Origin: an uncultured Clostridia bacterium
Lineage (GTDB): Bacteria; Bacillota; Clostridia; Oscillospirales; CAG-272
Reading direction: 5' to 3'
Assembly (NCBI GenBank): GCA_945949385.1
Contig: CAMFEL010000109.1
Coordinates: forward strand, 1 to 6,826
DNA: 6,826 nucleotides
Below, in pieces: positions 1 through 6,284 of the stretch; positions within the stretch are counted from its first letter, which is position 1; every line of letters begins with the position of its first letter. The notes under the pieces were generated by a model. The model was given only the letters and a program-made list of their open reading frames with translations, made no database searches and was not told where the DNA came from. The position numbers were made by a program, and so were the translations under genes.

Positions 1-68
1 AATTCCCAAAAACACTATCATTTTTGAAAAACTTGCCTTTTGTGGGTAACTCCAAGTCTGCTATCGAC

Positions 69-82
69 ACGCTCCAAAGCGT
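69..82. repeat. Small hairpin in the left intergenic stretch
   Basis: ACGCT and AGCGT flank CCAA (69-82). A second short inverted repeat, AATTTC/GAAATT, lies just beyond it (88-105). Two adjacent small hairpins may belong to the terminal part of an interspersed repeat, but this cannot be shown from one copy. Confidence 0.35.
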
Positions 83-152
83 TGCTTAATTTCCGCAGCG
101 AAATTGAAAATTTTGGCTGACGGCGGCGGGGAAAAGCGAAAAACGGGGAAAA

Positions 153-167
153 AAATAAATTTTATTT
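153..167. repeat. AT-only inverted repeat
   Basis: AAATAAA and TTTATTT flank one central T. On the minus strand it is followed by more T residues, so it could act as a weak second terminator, but it holds no G-C pair and may simply be AT-rich spacer. Confidence 0.35.
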
Positions 168-186
168 GATACAGAGCGCGAGGGAA

Positions 187-220
187 GTGAGGAGTGTTAG
201 GTGAGGAGTGATAGGTGAGA
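187..220. repeat. Tandem repeat of a 14-nt unit, about 2.4 copies
   Basis: GTGAGGAGTGTTAG (187-200) is followed directly by GTGAGGAGTGATAG (201-214) and a partial third copy GTGAGA (215-220). A degenerate half copy (AGGGAAGTGAGG) leads in. The two full units differ at one base. The stretch is purine-rich on the plus strand and lies between genes, beyond the operon terminator. Function is unknown; copy-number variation between strains is likely. Confidence 0.75.
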
Positions 221-267
221 CGGGAAACGGGAGAGACGGAATTTTGTCACAGATCAAGGAGCGCAAA

Positions 268-291
268 ATCCCCCTGCCGCGGCAGGGGGAT
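268..291 (-). terminator. Operon terminator (24-nt perfect palindrome)
   Basis: The 24 bases form an unbroken inverted repeat centred between 279 and 280, with a run of C pairing to a run of G around CCGCGG. On the minus strand the stem is followed directly by TTTGCGC; the final AT pair adds one more T, so the U-tract is only four long. It is placed 67 nt after the kinase stop, where a terminator for the operon is expected. The plus-strand side has no T-run, so it is probably not bidirectional. Confidence 0.75.
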
Positions 292-358
292 CGAATAATC
301 AAATATTTCAAATAGGTGTGTGTTCAAACAGGGTGTTCATATATGTGCTGTCGAAGCA

Positions 359-1015
359 TCACTCCGAAGCCTGCAGACAGGCCTTATCGCCGCTTTCGAT
401 ATGACGGCGGATGCGCTCCACTATCATATCAAGTGCAACGGAATTCTTTCCGCCCTCGGGAACGATAATATCGGCGCGGCGCTTTGTGGGCTCCACATAT
501 TTTTCGTGCATGGGCTTTACAGTCTTGAGATACTGATCTATTACTGATTCAAGGCTTCTGCCGCGTTTGGCAACATCTCTGCGTATACGGCGCAGGATTC
601 GCACATCGGCGTCCGTATCCACGAAAATTCTGATGTCAAACAGGCGGCACACCTCCCGGTCTGCAAATATCAGTATGCCCTCCACTATAATGACCCGTTT
701 CGGTACGATATGCTGAACGCTGTCGCTTCTGTTATGTACCGTATAGTCATACACGGGGCAATCTATACTTTCGCCCCGCTTAAGCGCCGCAAGGTGCTCC
801 CTCATAAGCTCCGTATCGAAGGCGTCGGGCTCGTCATAATTAAGCTTTGTGCGCTCCTCGTAGGTAAGCTCGTCGCGGCGCTTATAGTAGCTGTCATGGC
901 GGATGAGACACACGCTGTCTCCGAACACATCGCACAGCCGCTCTGCAAGGGTAGTCTTTCCGCTGCCGCTGCCGCCTGCTATTCCGATTATCATTACATC
1001 AGACATTTGTCTCAT
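359..1015 (-). CDS. udk: Uridine/cytidine kinase
   Basis: This cytoplasmic kinase converts uridine and cytidine to UMP and CMP with a nucleoside triphosphate, the entry step of ribonucleoside salvage. It has 218 residues, slightly above the usual ~210. Motifs run in the expected order: P-loop GGSGSGKT (14-21); HDSYYK (40-45) with the likely catalytic Asp41; NYDEPDAFD (59-67); PVYDYTVHNR (87-96), which binds the nucleoside; VEGIL (111-115); and the lid RRIRRDVAKRGR (142-153). The start is uncertain: AAAGG lies only 2 nt before Met1 but 11 nt before Met4 (1004-1006), and a protein starting MSDVMIIG would look equally natural. It is the last gene of the operon, and a strong inverted repeat lies 67 nt beyond its stop. 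With the phosphorylase upstream, it sets up competing routes for imported uridine. Phosphoribulokinase-like relatives are unlikely given the motif set. Confidence 0.94.
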   Translation of the reverse strand: MRQMSDVMIIGIAGGSGSGKTTLAERLCDVFGDSVCLIRHDSYYKRRDELTYEERTKLNYDEPDAFDTELMREHLAALKRGESIDCPVYDYTVHNRSDSVQHIVPKRVIIVEGILIFADREVCRLFDIRIFVDTDADVRILRRIRRDVAKRGRSLESVIDQYLKTVKPMHEKYVEPTKRRADIIVPEGGKNSVALDMIVERIRRHIESGDKACLQASE

Positions 1016-1060
1016 CGCCTTTCAATGCTTCATTTTTACCTGTACTGTTTTCCGCCGGGT

Positions 1061-2368
1061 TCAGCGTCCTTTGATTTTTTCGTATATAAGGGGCTCCGGC
1101 TCGGGGGGAGCGTCAGTTACCGTTCTGCTTTCGCAGTAGCGGCGGCACGCTTCTTCAAGGGTCTCACGGCGGCTTGTAAGCAAACCCGCTTCCGTCTCGC
1201 CCTGTTTTACAAAGTCGCCGCGCTTTTTCTTAATAAGTATACCTGCGGTTGGGTCTATAACATCGTCTTTAGCGGCTCTGCCCGCGCCCAAAGTCATGGC
1301 GCAGAGTCCTATGCCCTCCGTATTGCAGGAGGAAATATAGCCGTCGCGCCGGGATTTTACTTCCATAGAGTATTCGGCGCGGCAGAAGCTGCTGTCGTCG
1401 AAAACCGATATATCTCCGCCCTGTGCGCTTATCCACTCCAAAAATTTTTCGTATGCTTTTCCGCTGTCAAGGGCGTCCTCAACCGCTTTTTCGGCGCTGT
1501 CTTCGTCAATACCGCGGCTCATGGAGACAAGCTCTGCGGCAAGGGTAAGGCAGACCTTTCTGAGATCGGGAAACTCGCGGCTTCCGCGCAGCACCTGCAG
1601 CGCCTCGCGCACCTCTACCCAATTGCCTACGGCGCTTCCCAGCGGCACATCCATATTTGTTATGACTGCCGACACATTTTTGCCGCAGGTCTTGCCGATA
1701 GTCACCATTTTTTCGGCAAGGAGGCGGGCGTCGGCCGCCGTTTTCATAAAGGAGCCGCTGCCGCATTTCACATCAAGGACTATATTATGGGCGCCGCCCG
1801 CCAGCTTTTTGCTCATTATACTGGAGACTATAAGGGGTATGCATCCTACTGTGGCTGTTACGTCTCTCAGAGCATACAGCTTTTTATCCGCCGGGTCAAG
1901 GCTTTTATCCGCGCCGATAACGCATATTCCGTGTTTTTCCGCCGTATTTATAAATTCATCGGGAGAAAGGCTGGTTCTGTACCCGGGGATAGCTTCAAGC
2001 TTATCTACGGTGCCCCCCGTATGTCCCAGACCTCTGCCGCTCATTTTTGCGATCTTTGCTCCGAGGCACGCCGCTATGGGCGCTACCACAAGAGTGGTCT
2101 TATCTCCCACGCCGCCCGTACTGTGCTTATCTGCGGACAGGTCTTTGAAGCGGGACAAATCAAGGGTATTGCCGGAATGAGCCATGGCGCCCGTCAGCGC
2201 GGCGGTCTCGGCGTCGCTCATGCCTTTAAGGTATATTGCCATAAGCAGCGCCGTTATCTGATAATCGGGCAGGCTGCCGTCGGACACGCCGCTGACAAAC
2301 CACTTTATCTCACTTTCGGAAAGCTCGCCGCCGTCGCGCTTTTTTTCTATTATATCGTACATTCGCAT
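1061..2368 (-). CDS. pdp: Pyrimidine-nucleoside phosphorylase
   Basis: This cytoplasmic enzyme cleaves uridine, deoxyuridine or thymidine with phosphate, giving the free base and (deoxy)ribose-1-phosphate. At 435 residues it has the usual length and the three-domain order of the thymidine/pyrimidine phosphorylase family: N-terminal helical domain (about 1-65), central glycosyltransferase-like domain (about 75-330) and C-terminal PYNP_C domain (about 345-405). The phosphate loop KHSTGGVGDK (81-90) and the family signature SGRGLGHTGGTVDKLE (110-125) are intact, as are Arg168, Ser183 and Lys187, which line the base pocket in characterised homologues. Lys108 stands where, as I recall, Bacillus-type broad pyrimidine phosphorylases have Lys and thymidine-specific DeoA has Met, favouring Pdp over DeoA. 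The start is set by a strong GGAGG. It follows the permease gene by 36 nt and precedes the kinase by 45-54 nt, so it very probably shares their mRNA. The C-terminus ends in a Pro/Glu-rich tail (PPEPEP) of no known role. Confidence 0.95.
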   Translation of the reverse strand: MRMYDIIEKKRDGGELSESEIKWFVSGVSDGSLPDYQITALLMAIYLKGMSDAETAALTGAMAHSGNTLDLSRFKDLSADKHSTGGVGDKTTLVVAPIAACLGAKIAKMSGRGLGHTGGTVDKLEAIPGYRTSLSPDEFINTAEKHGICVIGADKSLDPADKKLYALRDVTATVGCIPLIVSSIMSKKLAGGAHNIVLDVKCGSGSFMKTAADARLLAEKMVTIGKTCGKNVSAVITNMDVPLGSAVGNWVEVREALQVLRGSREFPDLRKVCLTLAAELVSMSRGIDEDSAEKAVEDALDSGKAYEKFLEWISAQGGDISVFDDSSFCRAEYSMEVKSRRDGYISSCNTEGIGLCAMTLGAGRAAKDDVIDPTAGILIKKKRGDFVKQGETEAGLLTSRRETLEEACRRYCESRTVTDAPPEPEPLIYEKIKGR

Positions 2369-2375
2369 AATATGA

Positions 2376-2380
2376 CCTCC
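2376..2380 (-). promoter_or_regulatory. Strong ribosome binding site of the phosphorylase gene
   Basis: GGAGG lies 7 nt before the ATG at 2366-2368. It is the best Shine-Dalgarno match in the window and selects Met1 over Met3 (2360-2362). Confidence 0.8.
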
Positions 2381-2404
2381 CGGAAAGGAAAAGCAGAATG
2401 TCGG

Positions 2405-3379
2405 CTATCTTGCGCCCTTATCGTAGGGGATACCCTCCGCTTTGGGTGCGCGGGATTTCTTGGAGGTGAACGCAAGCACCACAAGCACCGCCACATAGGG
2501 AATGATATTATAGAAGTACATGGGCATATTAAGCTCTTTAAGGGCGCATATGCCGTCTCCGTTTATATCAAGGAAGGAATAGGTGGGTCCGATACATTTG
2601 AGAAGTCCGAACAACAGGGAGCCCAGGGCAATACCGAGCGGCTTCCAGTTGCCGAATATCATTATTGCCAGCGCCAGGAATCCCATGCCCGCAACGGTGC
2701 CTTCGCAGGTGCCGCCCGCAACGGTTGCTATGTAGATATAGCCGCCCATACCGGCAAGGGCGCCGGATATAGTGGTGCCCAGATAGCGCATTTTGTATAC
2801 GTTTATACCTACGCTGTCCGCCGCCTGGGGATGCTCGCCGCAGGCGCGGAGGCGCAGTCCGTATTTTGTCTTATACATAAATATCGAAAGGAGGACGAAA
2901 AGTCCCGCAGCGATATATGTGGAGACATAGGCTTTATCGAAGAACACTCTGCCCACGCTGTTCATATCGCCGTTGAGGATGACGAAGCCGATGTCCTTGG
3001 GCATTACCAGCTTGTCCTGCATAAAGAATACCTTTATGAAGAACAGGGCAAGGGCGGGAGCCAGAAGGTTCAGCGCCGTGCCGCCTATGGTCTGGTCCGC
3101 TTTCAGGTTTATGGCGGAGAAGGACAGCAGCAGGGAGAAAAGGGCGCCTGCCGCCGCCGCCACAAGCATAGCGGTCATGAACACTATCTGCGGGTGACCC
3201 GTCAGCAGGTCGTTTTTCTGTATCAGGTACACATACACGGCGCCGATAAAGGAGCCGAATATCATTATACCGTCAAGAGCTATATTTATAATTCCGCTGC
3301 GCTCTGCGAACATACCCGCAAGAGCCACTATAAGCAGCGGGATAGCGTATATCAATGTTTTTTGCAGAAGAAATACCAT
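2405..3379 (-). CDS. nupQ: Nucleoside ABC importer, second permease subunit (NupQ/NupC-like)
   Basis: This is the partner membrane subunit, 324 residues with about eight hydrophobic segments. The N-terminal LAGMFAERSGIINIALDG (20-37) matches the 'ERSG--NI-LEG' signature of nucleoside permeases, and GLRLRACGEHPQAADSVGI (174-192) is the ATPase-docking loop with the E-x(3)-AA pattern. GMGFLALAIMIFGNWKPLG (231-249) is also typical. The last membrane segment (about 288-305) is followed by a basic tail (KKSRAPK), which puts the tail inside and the preceding loop outside the cell. That loop contains DINGDGICALKE (271-282), which fits a 12-residue EF-hand/dockerin-type calcium loop and appears to be an insertion relative to the family as I recall it. 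The ribosome binding site is weak: GGA 6 nt, or AAAGG 13 nt, before the ATG. No upstream in-frame start codon is close by. The phosphorylase gene follows after 36 nt. Confidence 0.92.
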   Translation of the reverse strand: MVFLLQKTLIYAIPLLIVALAGMFAERSGIINIALDGIMIFGSFIGAVYVYLIQKNDLLTGHPQIVFMTAMLVAAAAGALFSLLLSFSAINLKADQTIGGTALNLLAPALALFFIKVFFMQDKLVMPKDIGFVILNGDMNSVGRVFFDKAYVSTYIAAGLFVLLSIFMYKTKYGLRLRACGEHPQAADSVGINVYKMRYLGTTISGALAGMGGYIYIATVAGGTCEGTVAGMGFLALAIMIFGNWKPLGIALGSLLFGLLKCIGPTYSFLDINGDGICALKELNMPMYFYNIIPYVAVLVVLAFTSKKSRAPKAEGIPYDKGAR

Positions 3380-3403
3380 TTTTTAGTCCATACCTTTCTT
3401 CGG

Positions 3404-3512
3404 ATTTGTGTCGCTTTCGCCGTGGGCGAAATCTGCCTATGTTTTGGGCAAAAGACACAAATTGTGTCTGAAATCGGATAGCTTGCGCTCTCTGCGAATT
3501 TTATTTTCAGAC
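3404..3512 (-). promoter_or_regulatory. Inter-permease gap with a chain of overlapping inverted repeats
   Basis: The gap between the permease genes holds several perfect inverted repeats that share arms. In mRNA order: GTCTGAAA (3505-3512, directly after the stop codon) pairs with TTTCAGAC (3466-3473). AGACACAA (3462-3469) pairs with TTGTGTCT (3453-3460) across one central base. ATTTGTGTC (3454-3462) can instead pair with GACACAAAT (3404-3412), enclosing the hairpin TTTCGCC-CAC-GGCGAAA (3415-3431) and a weaker GGCA/TGCC-type stem (3434-3450). The first and second pairings compete, as do the second and third. No stem is followed by a U-run, so none is a classical terminator. It could be an mRNA switch, a processing or stabilising element, or a protein-binding operator (17-bp palindrome at 3453-3469). 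I recognise no known riboswitch. Confidence 0.5.
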
Positions 3513-4712
3513 TTACTTCCCCGGATCGATTTTGTTCTTCCTTTTCTTCTTCATTACAAGAAGATCTCTGAAGAGCTTTGAGAAGCCGGCAAAGTACACT
3601 ATGACCGCCACTATAAGGTCGGACACATACTCGTTAAAGGCAGTATATCCCGCCAGGTTGAAGCCGCCCTTGTCGATATATCTCAGGAATGTGGCGCTGA
3701 ATATCACCCCGATGGGGTTATTGCCCGCAAGCAGTGCCGTGGGTATTCCGTTGAAGCCCTCGGAGGGGAGAGAACTGTATGTGTTCCACAGAAAGTCGTT
3801 TTTGCCGTTAAGGTACCAGAGCGCCGCGCCGCCTGCCGCAAGTCCGCCCGCTATTGCCATGGACAGGATAATATTGCGCTTTTCGTTCATGCCGGCGTAT
3901 TTCGCCGCATTTTTGTTATAGCCGCAGGCTTTCAGCTCGTAGCCGAAGGTGGTCTTATTTATCATAAGATACATAACTATTGCTATGGCTATTACGATAA
4001 ATATGCTGATGTCTATATTGGAGCCGGGGAACAGCTTGTCCAGTCCCAGCTTGGGAGTAGCCACGCCGTTGGAGGCGGTGGTTCTTATGAACTTTGTTTT
4101 TGTTTCGGCTATGTTTATATATCTGTCACCTGTAATACTGAATATCCAGCTTACAACATTTGCCGCTATCCAGTTGGTCATAATGCAGACTATGACCTCG
4201 TTTACGTTAAAGACTGCTTTGAACAGTCCGGGTATTGCTCCCCACAGCATACCGCTGAGCACGCCTGCCACAAGCGCCAGCAGCCACACGAAAAATGCGT
4301 TCTGCTCTGTGGTGGGTATGGACAGCGCCACCAGCAGGGAGGTCATGGCGCCCATGAGGTACTGACCGGGGGCGCCGATATTGAACAGTCCCGTTTTGAA
4401 GGCTATTGCCACGGAAAGACCTGTCATCATAAGAGGTGCGGCTTCCAGCAGCATATCTCCCAGATTGAACAGTATATCCGCCGTATTGCCGCTGGCAAAG
4501 GGGCCGCCGAGGATTATGAGCAGTCCCGAAAAGGCGTCGGATATGGGTATGTCCTCGGAAAAGGCGGCAAGCAGGATAAGGATTATTGCTCCTACCAGTA
4601 TGCCTCCTATAATGCAAAGCACGGAGGACAGTATGCTTCTCACAGCCTCACTGCGCAAAATACGCACTGCGAGGCAGGGAGAGGTGCGCTCTACGCTCGT
4701 TTTATTTTTCAT
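3513..4712 (-). CDS. nupP: Nucleoside ABC importer, first permease subunit (NupP/NupB-like)
   Basis: This integral membrane protein of 399 residues forms half of the transport channel. After a basic cytoplasmic N-terminus (about 1-24) a first membrane segment runs from about 26 to 50, followed by further hydrophobic segments typical of the BPD_transp_2 fold. Family marks are AFKTGLFNIGAPGQ (104-117), close to the 'GLFNIG-EGQ' signature of nucleoside permeases; GYELKACGYNKNAAKYAG (257-274), the cytoplasmic loop that docks on the ATPase; and GFNGIPTALLAGNNPIG (319-335). The C-terminus is strongly basic (KKKRKN), which places it in the cytoplasm. It contains no His. The start overlaps the end of the ATPase gene by 11 nt, so the two are probably translationally coupled. 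It is followed by an unusually long 133-nt gap before its partner permease. Function is confident at family level; which nucleosides it carries is inferred from the operon. Confidence 0.92.
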   Translation of the reverse strand: MKNKTSVERTSPCLAVRILRSEAVRSILSSVLCIIGGILVGAIILILLAAFSEDIPISDAFSGLLIILGGPFASGNTADILFNLGDMLLEAAPLMMTGLSVAIAFKTGLFNIGAPGQYLMGAMTSLLVALSIPTTEQNAFFVWLLALVAGVLSGMLWGAIPGLFKAVFNVNEVIVCIMTNWIAANVVSWIFSITGDRYINIAETKTKFIRTTASNGVATPKLGLDKLFPGSNIDISIFIVIAIAIVMYLMINKTTFGYELKACGYNKNAAKYAGMNEKRNIILSMAIAGGLAAGGAALWYLNGKNDFLWNTYSSLPSEGFNGIPTALLAGNNPIGVIFSATFLRYIDKGGFNLAGYTAFNEYVSDLIVAVIVYFAGFSKLFRDLLVMKKKRKNKIDPGK

Positions 4713-6273
4713 CTTCGGTATCCCCCGTATTCTGCCGTTTTGCTCCCGCCATATAGAGGCCCAGTTCTTCCACCGTGGTCTCTTTCGGGTCAAGCTCAGC
4801 CACTATCTCGCCGCTGTGCATGACGAGTATTCTGTCGGACATACTCATGACCTCGTCAAGCTCCAGCGATACAAGCAGGACGGCGCTGCCCTCGTCTCTT
4901 GATTTGACTATGCGGGAATGGATATATTCTATGGCTCCCACGTCAAGTCCTCGGGTAGGCTGTACCGCTATAAGCAGATCGTGCCGTCTGTCAAGCTCGC
5001 GGGCAACGATGGCTTTTTGCTGGTTGCCGCCGGACATACTGCGGGCGGGGGTTGCTGCCCCCTGACCGCTTCTGACGTCGTACTGCTCTATAAGAGCGTC
5101 GGAATAACGGCGTACTGCGTCGAATTTTATAAAGCCGCCGCGCTGAAAATCCTTTTCAAAATAGCGCTGGAGCACCATATTCTCTCCCAGCGAATAGTCA
5201 AGGATAAGTCCGTGCTTATGCCTGTCCTCCGGTATATGGCTGATACCGTGGGTGTTTTTATAACGTATGCTTTTGCGGGTCACATCCTCGCCGGAAAGCT
5301 CTATACTGCCCTCATAGGGTTTATCAAGCCCGGACAGTGCCTGTACAAGCTCCGTCTGACCGTTGCCGTCAATACCTGCGATACACACTATTTCGCCGCG
5401 GCGCACATCGAAGGAGACCTTATGTACGGCGTCGCGCTTATGAAGCTTGCTTTTTACGCTGAGGTTTTTTACAGACAGCACCGTCTCGCCCGGTGCGGCA
5501 GGGCCTTTATCCACCACAAGGCTTACATCTCTGCCCACCATCATTCGGGACAGCTCCTGCACGTTTGTATCCTTTATATCAACCGTGCCCATGTATTTGC
5601 CCTTGCGCAGTACGGTGCAGCGGTCCGCTACCTCCATGATTTCGTTCAGCTTATGGGTTATGAACAGTATGGATTTGCCCTCTTTGGCAAGTCCTTTCAT
5701 TATTTCCATAAGCTCGCTGATCTCCTGTGGGGTCAGCACCGCAGTAGGCTCGTCGAAAATAAGTACCTCGTTGTCGCGGTACAGCATTTTCAGTATTTCC
5801 GTTCTCTGCTGCATACCTACCGTTATATCCTCGATAAGAGCGTCGGGGTCTACATTGAGTCCGTAGGTTTTTGACAGCTCAAGCACCTTTTGTCTTGCTT
5901 TTTTCTTACTGAGAAAGCCCATTTTGCCGGGCTCCACGCCCAGAATGATATTGTCAAGGACGGTGAACACATCCACAAGCTTGAAGTGCTGATGCACCAT
6001 GCCGATGCCCAGGTCGTTTGCGTCATTGGGGTCGTTTATGCGCACCTTTTCGCCGTTTTTGCGTATTTCGCCCTTTTCCGCCTGATAAAGTCCGAAAAGC
6101 ACGGACATAAGCGTGGATTTTCCCGCGCCGTTCTCGCCCAGAAGGGCGTGTATCTCACCACGTTTCAGTTGCAGGGTGATGTCATCGTTGGCTTTGATGC
6201 CGGGAAACTCCTTGGTTATATTGAGCATTTCAATAATGTACGGATATTCCCGCGCGTTTGCCCTTTGCTCCAT
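4702..6273 (-). CDS. nupO: Nucleoside ABC importer, double-domain ATP-binding protein (NupO/NupA-like)
   Basis: This cytoplasmic ATPase powers nucleoside import through the two permeases encoded next. It has 523 residues, close to the ~510 usual for the family, with two fused nucleotide-binding domains. Domain 1 has Walker A GENGAGKST (46-54), a Q-loop in VHQHF (93-97), Walker B VLIFDEPTAVLTP (170-182) and a switch His in THKLNE (about 207), but its signature region is degenerate (VGMQQR, about 152-157, instead of LSGGQ). Domain 2 has a degenerate Walker A, GIDGNGQTE (300-308, Gln for Lys), an intact signature MSGGNQQK (413-420), and a Walker B region LLIAVQPTRGLD (433-444) lacking the usual Asp-Glu. 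So only one composite ATP site looks complete: domain 1 Walker motifs plus the domain 2 signature. This asymmetry is normal for the Nup/BMP branch. The start is set by the AGAGG site. The 3' end overlaps the next gene by 11 nt, implying coupled translation. The symbol follows the Bacillus operon and is by homology. Confidence 0.93.
   Translation of the reverse strand: MEQRANAREYPYIIEMLNITKEFPGIKANDDITLQLKRGEIHALLGENGAGKSTLMSVLFGLYQAEKGEIRKNGEKVRINDPNDANDLGIGMVHQHFKLVDVFTVLDNIILGVEPGKMGFLSKKKARQKVLELSKTYGLNVDPDALIEDITVGMQQRTEILKMLYRDNEVLIFDEPTAVLTPQEISELMEIMKGLAKEGKSILFITHKLNEIMEVADRCTVLRKGKYMGTVDIKDTNVQELSRMMVGRDVSLVVDKGPAAPGETVLSVKNLSVKSKLHKRDAVHKVSFDVRRGEIVCIAGIDGNGQTELVQALSGLDKPYEGSIELSGEDVTRKSIRYKNTHGISHIPEDRHKHGLILDYSLGENMVLQRYFEKDFQRGGFIKFDAVRRYSDALIEQYDVRSGQGAATPARSMSGGNQQKAIVARELDRRHDLLIAVQPTRGLDVGAIEYIHSRIVKSRDEGSAVLLVSLELDEVMSMSDRILVMHSGEIVAELDPKETTVEELGLYMAGAKRQNTGDTEDEK
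4721..4726 (-). promoter_or_regulatory. Ribosome binding site of the first permease, inside the ATPase gene
   Basis: GGGGGA lies 8 nt before the ATG at 4710-4712. It supports starting the permease there rather than at the in-frame Met at 4793, 27 codons upstream, which would give a basic extension buried in the ATPase reading frame. Confidence 0.55.
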
Positions 6274-6279
6274 TTGGCA

Positions 6280-6284
6280 CCTCT
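6280..6284 (-). promoter_or_regulatory. Ribosome binding site of the ATPase gene
   Basis: AGAGG lies 6 nt upstream of the ATG at 6271-6273. It decides the start in favour of this Met over the upstream in-frame Met at 6315, which lies inside the GC-rich intergenic structure and has no comparable site. Confidence 0.7.

Larger units (their letters stand above)
1..267. other. Non-coding stretch left of the operon
   Basis: No gene is supported here. Positions 1-115 read on the minus strand have two long-ish open frames with no start and no ribosome binding site, and contain small hairpins. The stretch resembles a short sequence I loosely recall recurring between genes in gut Clostridia, so an interspersed repeat end or relic is possible. 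Positions 116-180 are A- and G-rich on the plus strand with an AT inverted repeat; 187-220 is the tandem repeat. No convincing promoter is seen on either strand, and what lies to the left is unknown. Confidence 0.5.

Noticed and set aside
140..180. Plus-strand promoter around the AT-rich block
   Set aside because: A -10-like TTTGAT/TGATAC can be picked out, but no -35 match at proper spacing and no gene downstream on that strand.
187..220. CRISPR-like array
   Set aside because: Units are 14 nt, directly abutting, with no spacers and no cas genes nearby.
710..3481. 923-codon open frame on the plus strand
   Set aside because: It lies antisense to three conserved, motif-complete genes in codon register; its product is rich in His, Tyr, Cys and Ala with no recognisable domain and no ribosome binding site. 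It is explained by missing TTA, CTA and TCA codons in the sense genes.
3380..3512. Known riboswitch (purine, preQ1, pyrimidine-type leader) before the second permease
   Set aside because: I could not match any conserved aptamer core; the structure is only described as overlapping inverted repeats.
4713..4793. Upstream start for the first permease adding 27 residues
   Set aside because: The extension is basic and Trp/Arg-rich, overlaps the ATPase C-terminus out of frame and has no ribosome binding site; the ATG at 4712 has GGGGGA at 8 nt.
4850..5060. Inactivating damage in the second ATPase domain (Gln for Walker A Lys, no Walker B Asp-Glu)
   Set aside because: These substitutions are characteristic of this importer branch, where one composite site is degenerate; the gene is intact.
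4918..5874. 318-codon open frame on the plus strand
   Set aside because: It is the in-register shadow of the ATPase gene, with the same codon-avoidance explanation and no domain of its own.
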